Below are positions 35,478-47,484 of a stretch of 64,000 nt of DNA, one piece after another; the stretch's first letter is position 1; each line of letters starts with the position of its first letter. This DNA comes from Volvariella volvacea V23. Taxonomy: Eukaryota; Basidiomycota; Agaricomycetes; Agaricales; Pluteaceae. The position numbers were made by a program, and so were the translations under genes. The notes under the pieces are model-generated. The model did not search any database. It was not told the DNA's origin and saw nothing but the letters and a program-made list of their open reading frames with translations. Location of the stretch: contig KB722740.1 of the NCBI GenBank assembly GCA_000349905.1, positions 811,043 through 875,042 on the forward strand. The letters run 5' to 3'.

Positions 35478-36998
35478 TTACCGGAAGAGAGTGGAGATAG
35501 AATCTCTGGTTCCTTCCTTCCTTCTTGCGAGCTGCTTTCCTTGTGCATTTTCCTTCTCCAGACGATAACTCCGATTCTTCGCACGCTTCTGAAAATCGCT
35601 CGAGTTTGGCTGGTTATCTGGGGTATGCTTATTTGCGGGACGCATTGGCACACGGTCTCTGCGCCTGTGATTATCATCAAAAGGACCCTGATGTGTAGTA
35701 GGTTGTAGATTAAGGCCGTACAGCTGCCGTTCAAGGACAAACGGATCAGTTTCAAGAGGTACGGAAGTCCGAGTGTTGCGTAACTGGTCCAGATGGGTTA
35801 CTGCTTCGAGTTTCATACTATTGCTGGGCATGCAATCAAGATGCCTGTCTATGTTAATGTGCGGAGGCTGATCGGGAAGGTTTAGCCAAGCCGGAATGTT
35901 GGTGGTGTCCCGCCTCTCCGGATTTTCGGGCGGTACATTCAGGTTCTTCATCAAACGACCATAAACCCGAGTGCGATCCTGTTGAGCTTGCGCCCGCAAT
36001 AACCACGGCGAGGGACCAAGCTGGCTATTGTTTTGATTTTGCACAGCCAGATACAGTTTACAGGGCCCTTGGTTTTCATCACAGACAAGTCCTTCAGTGA
36101 GTTTGGGAAGGAAGGGTTGTCCATTGTATGTATTGCTGGTGAGATCAGTGTAGGGAAGAGTGCAGACGGGCATGCCGGCCTTTGGGAAGGATCCAAGGGT
36201 TCCCATTAATTCGGGGGAGAAAGGCTGGTCCGTAAAGAAGCCTACACTATCCTCCTGTCTGTCTTCCTGAACGAGTTGAGGTGAGTCGGCATCCAGCAAC
36301 CATGTGCTTCCACTGCTTGCTATCGTAGGAAAAGTGTATTCTTTCGTGGAGCTCGTTCCTGTTGCAGGGTGTGTGGACTTCGTTCTCAATCCCCAAACGA
36401 CTGGCGTAATGTCCTCTCCCTCCACGATGATACCTTCCGCTCCCCTTTAAAAAGTGCAGTCAACAAAGATTCATCTATGCGGAAGAACTTACGAGGGACA
36501 TCGCGCATATGGTAGAGAAGGGGGGCCGTGCAGGGCTGGTATTGGCTTTGGTGGAGAGTTCGTCCAGGTGACCCATTCTGCACATTGTTCGAAGATCATA
36601 CGCATATATGCGCGTTAAAACCTACCACAATGACTGGGGAAGGTGTCACACCCTTCTACTGGAATTGGCATAGCTCCAGGTGCCAACGTTTGCTCCGAGT
36701 CACAGTCGGATTGCTCAACGGATGGCTGATCTCTCGACCTATAAACCTTGGGCATCGAAACAACGCGAGCGGTGGGCTGTGGGGCTTTCTCGGCATTTCT
36801 ATAGCCAGGTAGAGAAAAAACACGGTAAGAACTCTTCTTGGATTTGTTTTGAATGGCCAACCCCCCCTTTTCAGTGGTAGGCGAAGTGATCTGTTGTGGC
36901 TCGGTTGGGATATCGGCACAGCAATGTTTGCATAAAGCTGGCAGTGGGTCTGTCTGAATGCCGAGTTCGACGTAGGAGCGGGTTGCAGAGGAAGACAT
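35478..36998 (-). CDS. Unrecognised hydrophilic protein
   Basis: I do not recognise it. The main exon (35478-36425) has 315 open codons, Pro/Asn/Gln-rich, with MEGEDITPVVWGLRTKSTHP near its start and a basic C-terminus (RAKNRSYRLEKENAQGKQLA). Upstream frames on the same strand (MSSSATRSYVELGIQTDPLP at 36998, with the Cys/His pair LCKHCCADIP) probably belong to the same gene through one or two introns near 36430-36650. The exact joins are not fixed. There is no signal peptide or membrane segment. The composition suggests a disordered nuclear or scaffold protein. Converges with the PrpD-type gene. Confidence 0.55.
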
Positions 36999-37096
36999 AG
37001 CGTCACTACATGCAAGCTCGAGACTCGAGTATCGCGGTATATTATCACGTCCCGAATTCCGAGGACTACAAATCACAGACAAATACACCTCAGAAA

Positions 37097-38607
37097 TTAC
37101 GCTTTCTTGAAAAAGCTCGAGATTTTGGGCATCCCAGTAACATTTGCTTTCATCAACTTGTCCACTCCCACAGATGGTTTGGTTGATTTGCGCTTCTTAG
37201 TGTCACTTGCCGCCGTAGTACTTTTCTTTGCCGCCGTGGACTTGGACTTGGTGGGTTTTACGGGCGCTACTTCCATAGCTTCTGTCTGTAGTTGCAGCAA
37301 GTGCTCATCCAGTTTCGAGAAGCTGTTGAGCAAGTTCAGCGCTTTCCGTAATGCGATACTATGCAACTTACTCGTATGATGCCAGAAGTTGTGTTCGAAA
37401 CGACTCGGGTATATACTGGGCCACCATGTTGCAGGCTGTCTTGGTTCGGCCCACTAAATGGAATATGTAGCCTTTTTTTCCAGAACAGAAAAGTGCTTCT
37501 TACGTTCGAGCAACTGTTCGCGCCCGTCCTCCATCAGGCCATCCTTTGCAAATCCTCTGACAAGCGTCTGGGAACAGTCCTGAACTTGACATTGCGCTAA
37601 CCGAGCCACCTTCTTACGAAGATACTCAAGTACGCAAGCAGGTGAGAAACGATAAACGGTCAAATCTACGCTAATGACTGCGCTAATGAGCTCATGTTTA
37701 TAAGTAATGAGGCAACAGAGAAACCTTTAGTCTCGCACAGATGTGCTAACGCGTCGCGTGCACAGGGCAAGGACGTGAGGAATGCTATGTCCTGGGTGTT
37801 CAGATTTGCCTGCTTGGGATCATTAACGGCTTCCTCAAATATATCATCTGCTGGCCGAAATGCTGCAACAGAACCATCCACCTAAAGTGCCCTGAGCATA
37901 GTTCTGAGGGGCATAGGGTTGCCTTACAGGGTACGTGTTTTGTAAGATGGGTATCAATAGGAAGGTGGGGTCTATGGCGGTGGCCATCAGCAATTTGCCA
38001 TCTACACGTGAATGTGAGCTGCATTGAAGCGAGATGTCGGTTATTGAACACACCTGATATCACACTGTCTCCGACGAACCAGGACCGAGGATCTGGAGGA
38101 TTGACAGCCTGCAATTCATATATTGTGTGCCTTGATGAGCTCGAGTTNNNNNNNNNNNNNNNNNNNNNNNNNNNNNNNNNNNNNNNNNNNNNNNNNNNNN
38201 NNNNNNNNNNNNNNNNNNNNNNNNNNNNNNNNNNNNNNNNNNNNNNNTGTGTGCCTTGATGAGCTCGAGTTGGGCAGACCACCGCACAAAAAAAGGGCTG
38301 GTACACCTATATCAAGCTCAGCAAAGAAGTCTGTGGCGGTGTAGCAATACTTACTCGTTCGTGGATGAGGTAAACGGATCGTCCTGATGCTTAGAGGTAG
38401 TCCGTCATGATCGGTTGCAGAAACGACAGCCTCAAGGATTTCTGGGGGGAGAAAATCAGCATTGGGTGCTGGAAAACGGTGGAAGGAGCGCGCCTCGGGG
38501 TAGGACTGCAAGAGGCATTGTGAGAAAAGCAAACGCGACGCGTTTGGGCGGACTGAGGTGGAGGAGGTGATCGAGGAGTTGAACGCGGTGGCACCGTCGA
38601 GGAACAA
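37097..38607 (-). CDS. RNH202: Ribonuclease H2 subunit B (contains assembly gap)
   Basis: Structural subunit of the RNase H2 trimer that removes ribonucleotides from DNA. Reading minus: FLPPEILEAVVSATDHDGLP, LPHPRT, then VPALFLCGGLPNSSSSRHT, the gap, IYELQAVNPPDPRSWFVGDS, AIDPTFLLIPIL, FRPADDIFEEAV, RFSPACVLEYLRKKVARLA, and a Lys/Ser/Thr-rich tail ending VTGMPKISSFFKKA. The last residues resemble a PCNA-interacting peptide (Q/K-x-x-I-S-x-FF), as in other RNase H2B proteins. The run of N at 38148-38247 falls inside an exon and seems artificial. The N-terminal start at 38607 is provisional. Confidence 0.85.
38124..38147. repeat. 24-bp sequence at left of gap (copy 1)
   Basis: TGTGTGCCTTGATGAGCTCG plus AGTT, ending at the first N. 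Identical to the 24 bases right of the gap (38248-38271). Confidence 0.9.
38148..38247. other. 100-N assembly gap, probably spurious
   Basis: Exactly 100 N, a conventional placeholder for unknown gap size. The identical 24-mers on both sides point to overlapping contigs that were joined without merging. If one copy and the N run are removed, the RNase H2B frame passes through as SSSSRHT-IYELQAVN without interruption. Confidence 0.85.
38248..38271. repeat. 24-bp sequence at right of gap (copy 2)
   Basis: Identical to 38124-38147. See the gap entry: most likely one genomic sequence represented twice. Confidence 0.9.
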
Positions 38608-38626
38608 AAGAGGATACTCCGATCAG

Positions 38627-38638
38627 TCCGGACTCCGG
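38627..38638. promoter_or_regulatory. TCCGGA/TCCGG motifs upstream of factor 2
   Basis: The palindrome TCCGGA (38627-38632) is followed at once by TCCGG (38634-38638), about 100 bp upstream of the start of Zn2Cys6 factor 2. The same core occurs three times in the promoter of its paralogue, factor 1. Candidate zinc-cluster sites; binding is inferred. Confidence 0.35.
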
Positions 38639-38736
38639 TTGTTGAGGGGTCGCTCCGTCCGAGTCAGGATCACAAAGGCGTCGACCTACAATTGCCGAGC
38701 TGCTTCATCATGCTTCTACGCTAACATTCCACCAAC

Positions 38737-41700
38737 ATGGACGAGACGACGCCAAATCCTTCATCCATCGCTCCTTACAAGAAAAGACGGACACAAGGCG
38801 CTTGCGACATATGCAAGCAGAAGAAAGGTATGCATTGCGAACCCGACGATTTCGTGATCTTATCCGCAGTACACGCCACATCCAGTGAAATGCAAGTGCT
38901 ATATTTTGCCTTCTTCTCAACTTGGCTCATCTAGTACTTGAGCAGGCGATTCCGCAACGATGCCTGGAAATAGATGCTCTAATTGCATCGCCTTCGGGTC
39001 GGAGTGTACGCATTTAGCAGCAAAAGCCTCCAAGGTGTGTCGCACCCTGTAAGCAGTTGCTATAGCATCTTATGTCCGGCTACAGCGCCGGAATCTCCAA
39101 AATATGTCTGTCAACATGGTATTCAATTCCTCTGGTTCTTACCTGATGATAATGCAGGCAGCACTTTGACGAGCAAGCCGGAGATGATAACGTAGAAAGC
39201 ACCCAAGGCCTCGTCTCTGCAATATTGTCATCGAGTGGAGTTACCGCACTCCCCACCGACCCTCTCGTTGTTCGTAACACGCTGCGTCGCATTGCAGTAT
39301 ATGCGCGCTCTCTGGAGACCGAAGTTGCTAAACTTCGCAGACTTCAGGCTGAGTCTAGCCGCGAGAACAGCGTCCCTTCTGAGGCTTCGCAAATACCCGA
39401 GGACGAGGGATCAGAGTTGCCCTTTGCTGAAGACCTTATCGACGTCACACGAGAACTTAAATGGCTGACTCTTAATACCTCCAACAATCGTGCGTTTGGG
39501 CAATCGAGCGGAATTATGCTCGTAAAAGATGCCATGAATGCAAAGACTGATTCTGGCATCGAAACATCTGATGAAAACTTCCTACAAGGCCGAAAGCGAC
39601 CAGAGTTTTGGCGAATTTCACCTGTCCGTCTTACCTCTTACCCATCGTTATCATTGGCTGAATGTGACCTTACAGTGGGAAGCTGAAGTGCCTCATTCGA
39701 CTAAACGACTCGAGTTCCCTCCCCCAGACTTGATGCAAAATCTCGTGCAACTGTATTTCAAGTGTGTCCATCCACATATGCCTTTCCTTCACCGAGGATC
39801 AATCGAAAGGTCCATTGCGGAGGGCATGCACGTGCGAGATCGTCACTTTGGCTCACTCATATTGGCCATGTGTGCCCTTGGCTCCCGTTACACTGACGAT
39901 CCACGCGTTTATCTCGAAGGGGCCAACTCCCACAGCGCGGGCTGGAAGTTTTACTGCCAAGTCGATCTTGTACAATCATCCAATTCTCCACATCTGACTT
40001 CACTATATCAGCTCCAGACCTTGTGTGTACGTAGGGCCCTTGATACGTCTCCTTCCTTATTGACCGAGTCGATGAACTAAATTCACACAGATTGGGATTA
40101 TATACCGCTATGGAACATCCAGTTCAGAGGGAGCGTGGATGCTCATAGCGATGGGGACACGATATTGTCACGAAATTGGTGTGCATCGTCGCAGGAGAGG
40201 GCAAAAGCATACAATAGAGGATGAACTCTGGAAAAGGGCGTATTGGATACTAGTTTGCATGGACGCCCTAGTTTGCTCTTACCTTGGTCGCCCACGATGC
40301 ACGCACCCCGACGAGTATGTCTCGATTCCCAATGAAACGCTGAATTACTGAATATCGATGCCTCTAGTTATGATTTGGACCTTCCAGTAAACTGCGATGA
40401 TGAATATTGGGAGCACCCCGACCCACAATTGGCCTGGAAACAACCAGCTGGAAAACTATCCATGTCATATGCATTTATTGCACTTGTACAATTGGTCGAG
40501 ATTCTTGGCGTTGCCCAGCGTTCAATTGTAAGTCAACCCCAGTCCTATACGGCAATTCTTAATGGTTGCGTTTCCTAGTACTCCGTCAGACGCGCTGGTT
40601 TGCTTAGTGACCAAACACCTCCCAGAGGGTGGGACCAGAGAATTGTAGTTCAACTCGATTCTGCACTCAATTCGTGGCTTGACTCTCTTCCCGACTATCG
40701 TGGGTCATTCCCAATGCTGTGAAATTATTTACACACCTGACTAACTAAATCAGTGAGATGGGATCCCCATGGAGACCTCCAGCCATTCTTTGACCAGAGT
40801 GTCTCACTCTACAGCAGCTACTACCACGTTCAAATGCAGATACACCGCCCATTTATTCCTGCTCCTGGAAAACAATCCCCCGTGTCATTCCCGTCTTTAG
40901 CAATTTGTGCTAATGCCGCGCGTTCATGTTGCCATGTGATCGAGGTCCATTCTAAGAAAGGGTATCTGCCCTTACCGCATGTTCAAGTAAGTGAAGTGCT
41001 CGATACGAGTCGTCGAACGTCGCGTTAACAGTTGAACAGTCCGCCTTGTTCACATCTGGCGTTACCTTGCTATTGAATGTGTGGGGTGGAAAACACTCGG
41101 GATCGTCTGTGAATCTTCAAAAAGAGATGGCGGATGTACAGAAATGCGTTAATATGCTTCGAAAATATGAGCCATGGTGAGAAACTTTTTACCGCAACTG
41201 TTGTACCTTTGACTTACTTCTCGAATTGAAAGGTGGTACCAAGCTGGGCAATTCTGGTAGGTTGCATCAGCTATTCGCGACACGTGCTCATACTATTCAA
41301 CAGCGATATCCTGTATGAATTATCTAGTATTGGTGAATTACCATTACAGGAACGAACTCCACCAAGTATGAAGCGTCCTAGGGAAGAGGATGCTCACTCA
41401 ACACCCGTACGTCTTCTAGGCATATGCCCGATTCAGACCTCTTCAAGCTCTATACCAGGAATCCTTTGACGACTTTACATTACCAACATATAGCGCTGAG
41501 CTAGGACAGCTTCCCATTGACGCTCCCTTAAGCTCGTTTGATAAATCTTTAACTGGGGTTTCTGACCCATTTACATCGACCCTAATCTCACCCGAAACAC
41601 CTGCGGAGTTTGCTGGTCTAATGTCGGATTTCCAGGGATACTATACTCCACCTTCATCATCTTACCTTAGTGAGTAGTCCCTGTGCTCATTCCAAATTAA

Positions 41701-41989
41701 TTCTGATTCCTTCTTTGTAGGTCCCGCCACGCTGTCACCTCCAGCCTCCTCTCCTAATGCGGGGCTATTTGGAGCACCAGGAGATACACTTAATAACTGG
41801 ATGAACGCTAATGCAACCAACGTAAACCCGCATAGGTAATTAATAATACGCTTACCAGGTCACATTGTATTCTGACCGATAACGTCTTTTAGCTGGTCCA
41901 CATGGCAAGCATACCTGAACGTTGTCAACGGTCCAACCCACTACCCCGGAAGAGATGGAACAGGCACCACCAGACGGTCTGAGCAGTGA
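38737..41989 (+). CDS. Zn2Cys6 fungal-specific transcription factor 2, paralogue of factor 1
   Basis: Start MDETTPNPSSIAPYKKRRTQ at 38737. The zinc cluster assembles as CDICKQKK + VK + CDSATMPGNRCSNC...C over two introns. The second of these (38892-38945) uses a GC donor. The fungal-specific domain has GIMLVKDAMNAK, EFPPPDLMQNLVQLYFKCVH, PHMPFLHRGSIERSIAEGMH, LAMCALGSRYTDDPRVYLEG and GIIYRYGTSSS-like residues near 40090. The C-terminus, after SPASSPNAGLFG-like Ser/Pro sequence, ends WSTWQAYLNVVNGPTHYP...RRSEQ at 41989, the counterpart of the FDEWNSYIASMN end of factor 1. Divergent from RNase H2B with about 130 bp between starts. Confidence 0.85.
38892..38945 (+). other. GC-AG intron inside the zinc cluster of factor 2
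   Basis: Donor AAAT|GCAAGT, acceptor GAGCAG|GCGATTCC, 54 nt. Splicing rebuilds the third Cys codon (T+GC) and the sequence KVKCDSATMPG. Reading through gives an early stop. The paralogue has a GT donor at the same codon. Confidence 0.85.
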
Positions 41990-42265
41990 CACCTATTTAT
42001 TGTATCTATACCTTACAGTATATTCCGCTCGATTGCACATTAGCCATATCGCATACACCCCACTCGATTTGCTTTGTTGTACTATTTTAGATGTCGATGC
42101 CTAGTCTGTATATCCTAGTCGTATTTCATATTCTTCACCCCTCTGAATGAAATCTAGAGCGTCACTTCAACTTATGATGGAGCCTGTGCTGCAACGCATT
42201 CTATATAGATAGCAATAGTACATATAATTATACAAACACACATATAACAAAATGGAGGTAGGCAT

Positions 42266-44473
<2,208 letters not shown>

Positions 44474-45124
44474 GCTGATTTTTAGAGCGAGTTGGGGATG
44501 ATGTCGAGGGATGGAGCGAGGGGATTATGTCGCCAACAGAAGCCTGCAGACCTGCTTTATAGCGGCCATGCTTGCTGGAAAGCCCAAATTTTGAATTCCC
44601 AGTGCGATTGTACCATATCACGCAATCGCGCCAAATTGCTCACTGTGGCGGAGGTAAGCGCTTCGTCAGCAAATCACTGCTGTTTTCCCTCAGCCACCCA
44701 TCCACAAGCAGTTACGCATGCTACAGACTTGGAAAGACTGTGCTCTTGGTACTCAGGACGACGGCTGAGGCGTTGGCCAGCGGGACTGGAAAAGGTCTAA
44801 TACCAGGTCGTCGCCATACCGAAGTCTGAGCACGCCAACGAACCCATGACATCTGCGCAAACTAGGTCTAGTGGGGCACTCGCATCACCGAGAACCCTAT
44901 CGGGCAACCAATGAATTTGACCATTTCGATTGCCATCTTCAAAATCAGACTCGTGGCAGAGCACACAGGGTATTATTCGTCCAACGCAAGCAGTAACCTA
45001 ATAGCAAATCTCACTAGTAGCAATGTGCATCCTTCTATGTACTTTACAATCCCGAGAAATGCCCAACGAGAGCAAACGAAAACAATAGATATTGAAAAGA
45101 GGTGTAAAGAAATCCATGATCGTA
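44474..45124. other. Intergenic: MET3 promoter / ERO1 3' end
   Basis: About 650 bp. It must contain the MET3 promoter. Frames of 80-100 codons occur on both strands but show no family resemblance or codon pattern I trust. No repeat seen. Confidence 0.45.
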
Positions 45125-47163
45125 TTATAGTTCGCCAAAACCAGGTCCTCGTTCCTTGTTAGATGGCTTTAGTATTGATCCGAGGGCATTGATCCCATGT
45201 TGGAGTAATTCTGCACACTCAGCCAAACCGTCTTTACAACGCTCCTTGAGGCTTTGTAATGTACCAGAGGCGGTGGTGAGCGTTGATTGATTCTGGTCCG
45301 CGGGGCTGGCGTGCCTCGGCTATGAGAGTAAAGGTGTGAGATATATCCTCAACAATATTAGGAATACAGACCCGTGTCACGGAAGCTACCTTTTCTGCCT
45401 CAGCTTTGAGTGCCTCAGAATCACTCGTGTTCAGTTCTGCCCACATCTGACGGAAATCGCTGTATGCCTCTAAACTCTCGGTTATCCGGTGAAGGGTATT
45501 AAGTAATGCGACGACTTCAGCACGCTGCAGTAAGTTAGAGTTCGTTCTTGGGCTGAAAGGCACTTTGGTTAATACTTCAGCCTGCATGGATACGGCAGAC
45601 GTACTCTAATGCCTTCTCGTCGAGTTCAAAAAGGATCTTCATAGCAGTTGCCAGTCCCATCGTTTGAATCTTTCCCCATAATCTACATTTGTCGCATCCG
45701 ATGCAATCCATAATGCGGGTCACGTTTCGGAAATGGGTTTTAAATTCCTCCTTGAGAACCTGGGACTGAAGTCACTACAACATCCGTGCAGTTGATGGTG
45801 TACCCACATTAGCATTCTCACCCCTGAAGAGCACGGTTTCGTCGAATTTACCGACGTGTTGGGCAATGGATATAACGTTGGAGAGGATATCCCTAGTTTC
45901 TTCATCATCCTCGTGGTTTCCGGTTGAGCAATAATCATATGCCATTAAGTAAGGTCCAAGACGTGCAACGGCACGTTGGAGAAGGACAGCGTCAAAGTAT
46001 ATATATTGCAGACGTTCGGGGTATGCAGCCACACGCGATATGAAGCATTGAAGGTTGGGAGCCTGTACAAGGGGTGTAAGCAAAAGGGATACGGCTTGTT
46101 AGGTTAGGCATACCCATTCCCCAGTGCTCTGGTTCAGCCATTCGCGGCATATATGCGTAGATATAGAGGCATGAAGGCCTATTTCCTCAAATAAGTCGCC
46201 GTGCACCAAAGTGGCGGACTGTGATACCTGAGATTACTTTGTAATAGACACGCTTCTCTAGACACTGACTCTCTGGCTCTCCATTGGCCCGTAGGACGTT
46301 GGTCATGCTATCTGGTAGAGAAACTGGTGCCGGCGAATTGCTGGACATAAGGTTAAGTTCAGATAGCCCAAAACAGTTCTCTTCGTATATCGCTCGCCAG
46401 ATGCGCTGAGCATCACGTCCCGAATAGCCGGTATATCGTTCGGGGATTAGTGACAAGTCGTAATAGTCGCCTTCTGTGTGGTCGTCCAGAAAACAGAAAT
46501 CGGAATCTCTATAGTAACATCCAGGTAATTCGTGGCGCTTGAGGGAGGGAATACGAGGTCAACAGGGAGAATGGGGCGAGCACCAGGTGCTCACCTTTTC
46601 GATGGAGGCTGCATCCAGTTGGCTGAGGGTCTTTGCCCGCCATTTTTCCGGGACATCACTCTAGAACGGAGACAGCTGAGGGTACGCGCGACACTGCGTC
46701 AGCAGACTACCCACCTCATCGATCGTCGTTATTGCGCAGCCTGGATCGGAACAAGAGCCATGGTCTGGCCAGAATGGGCACTCCCGATACAGGTCGACCT
46801 ATCGTGTGTCAAGTTGCACAGCATGGGGGATGACGACCGAAGCACACCTGGAAATACTTGAAGAAGGGAGTGCGCACGAGCTCTGAGAGATTGCCGTAGA
46901 GCTGCTTGTTCACGCTCTCGACGGTCTCGTAGTCGCACAGAGTAGTCTCGATGGGGCCGGTTAACTGTGGGTGGAGCCCGATGAGCGATTCTGGACAAAG
47001 TCAGGGGTGCACATTCACTCGCATTTTGGCACTGGGGTACGGATTTCGCGGGCTGGTGGGCAAGCACGTTGTGGACTTGGCCGTTCCGATGGAGGGTATT
47101 GTCGACGAGGAAATTGGCGGACGCGGTGGTGGCGAGGGCACTGAGGATGGTGGCGATGCGCAT
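45125..47163 (-). CDS. ERO1: ER oxidoreductin ERO1
   Basis: FAD-dependent thiol oxidase that reoxidises protein disulfide isomerase in the ER. Start [20 protein letters not shown] at 47163 is a signal peptide; further Mets upstream in frame (47217) are possible. Then come [55 protein letters not shown] and [16 protein letters not shown]. The FAD/CxxC region is [21 protein letters not shown] split in two blocks by the frame (about 45650-45720), with the active-site CDKC. It ends [10 protein letters not shown] at 45125. At least nine introns. The final exons ([20 protein letters not shown]) match the ERO1 helical C-terminus. Confidence 0.92.
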
Positions 47164-47484
47164 GGCCCGACACGAGGGGGATGGGGGCATGGGGAGCGAG
47201 GATATTGATGGGAACAAGGGACAGATTGGCGAGTAAATAAAGGGTTTGAGGAGGCGAGCCCGGATGGACGGTGGGTCTCCACGTCGGCGAGAACTCGAAG
47301 GCGGGGGATTTTGTCACGTGATGGGAGTCTGGGTTGGGTGCCACGTAGAGAAGTAGAAAAGGGAATAAATGGGAAATATATTGCAAGAGTAGATTACTGG
47401 CAAGACTGTGCGATTGCATTGCATCGCGTTTTCCCCGGATTCTGGTTTAATTCCTCAGGTTTTCTTGTTCTCTGGTCGTTCACG
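47164..47484. other. Divergent promoter region, ERO1 / vigilin
   Basis: About 320 bp between two divergent starts. No coding exon supported. Confidence 0.5.

Noticed and set aside
38124..38271. The 24-bp duplicate as a target-site duplication of an inserted element
   Set aside because: A 24-bp flank and exactly 100 N fit an unmerged contig overlap; the gene reads through if collapsed.
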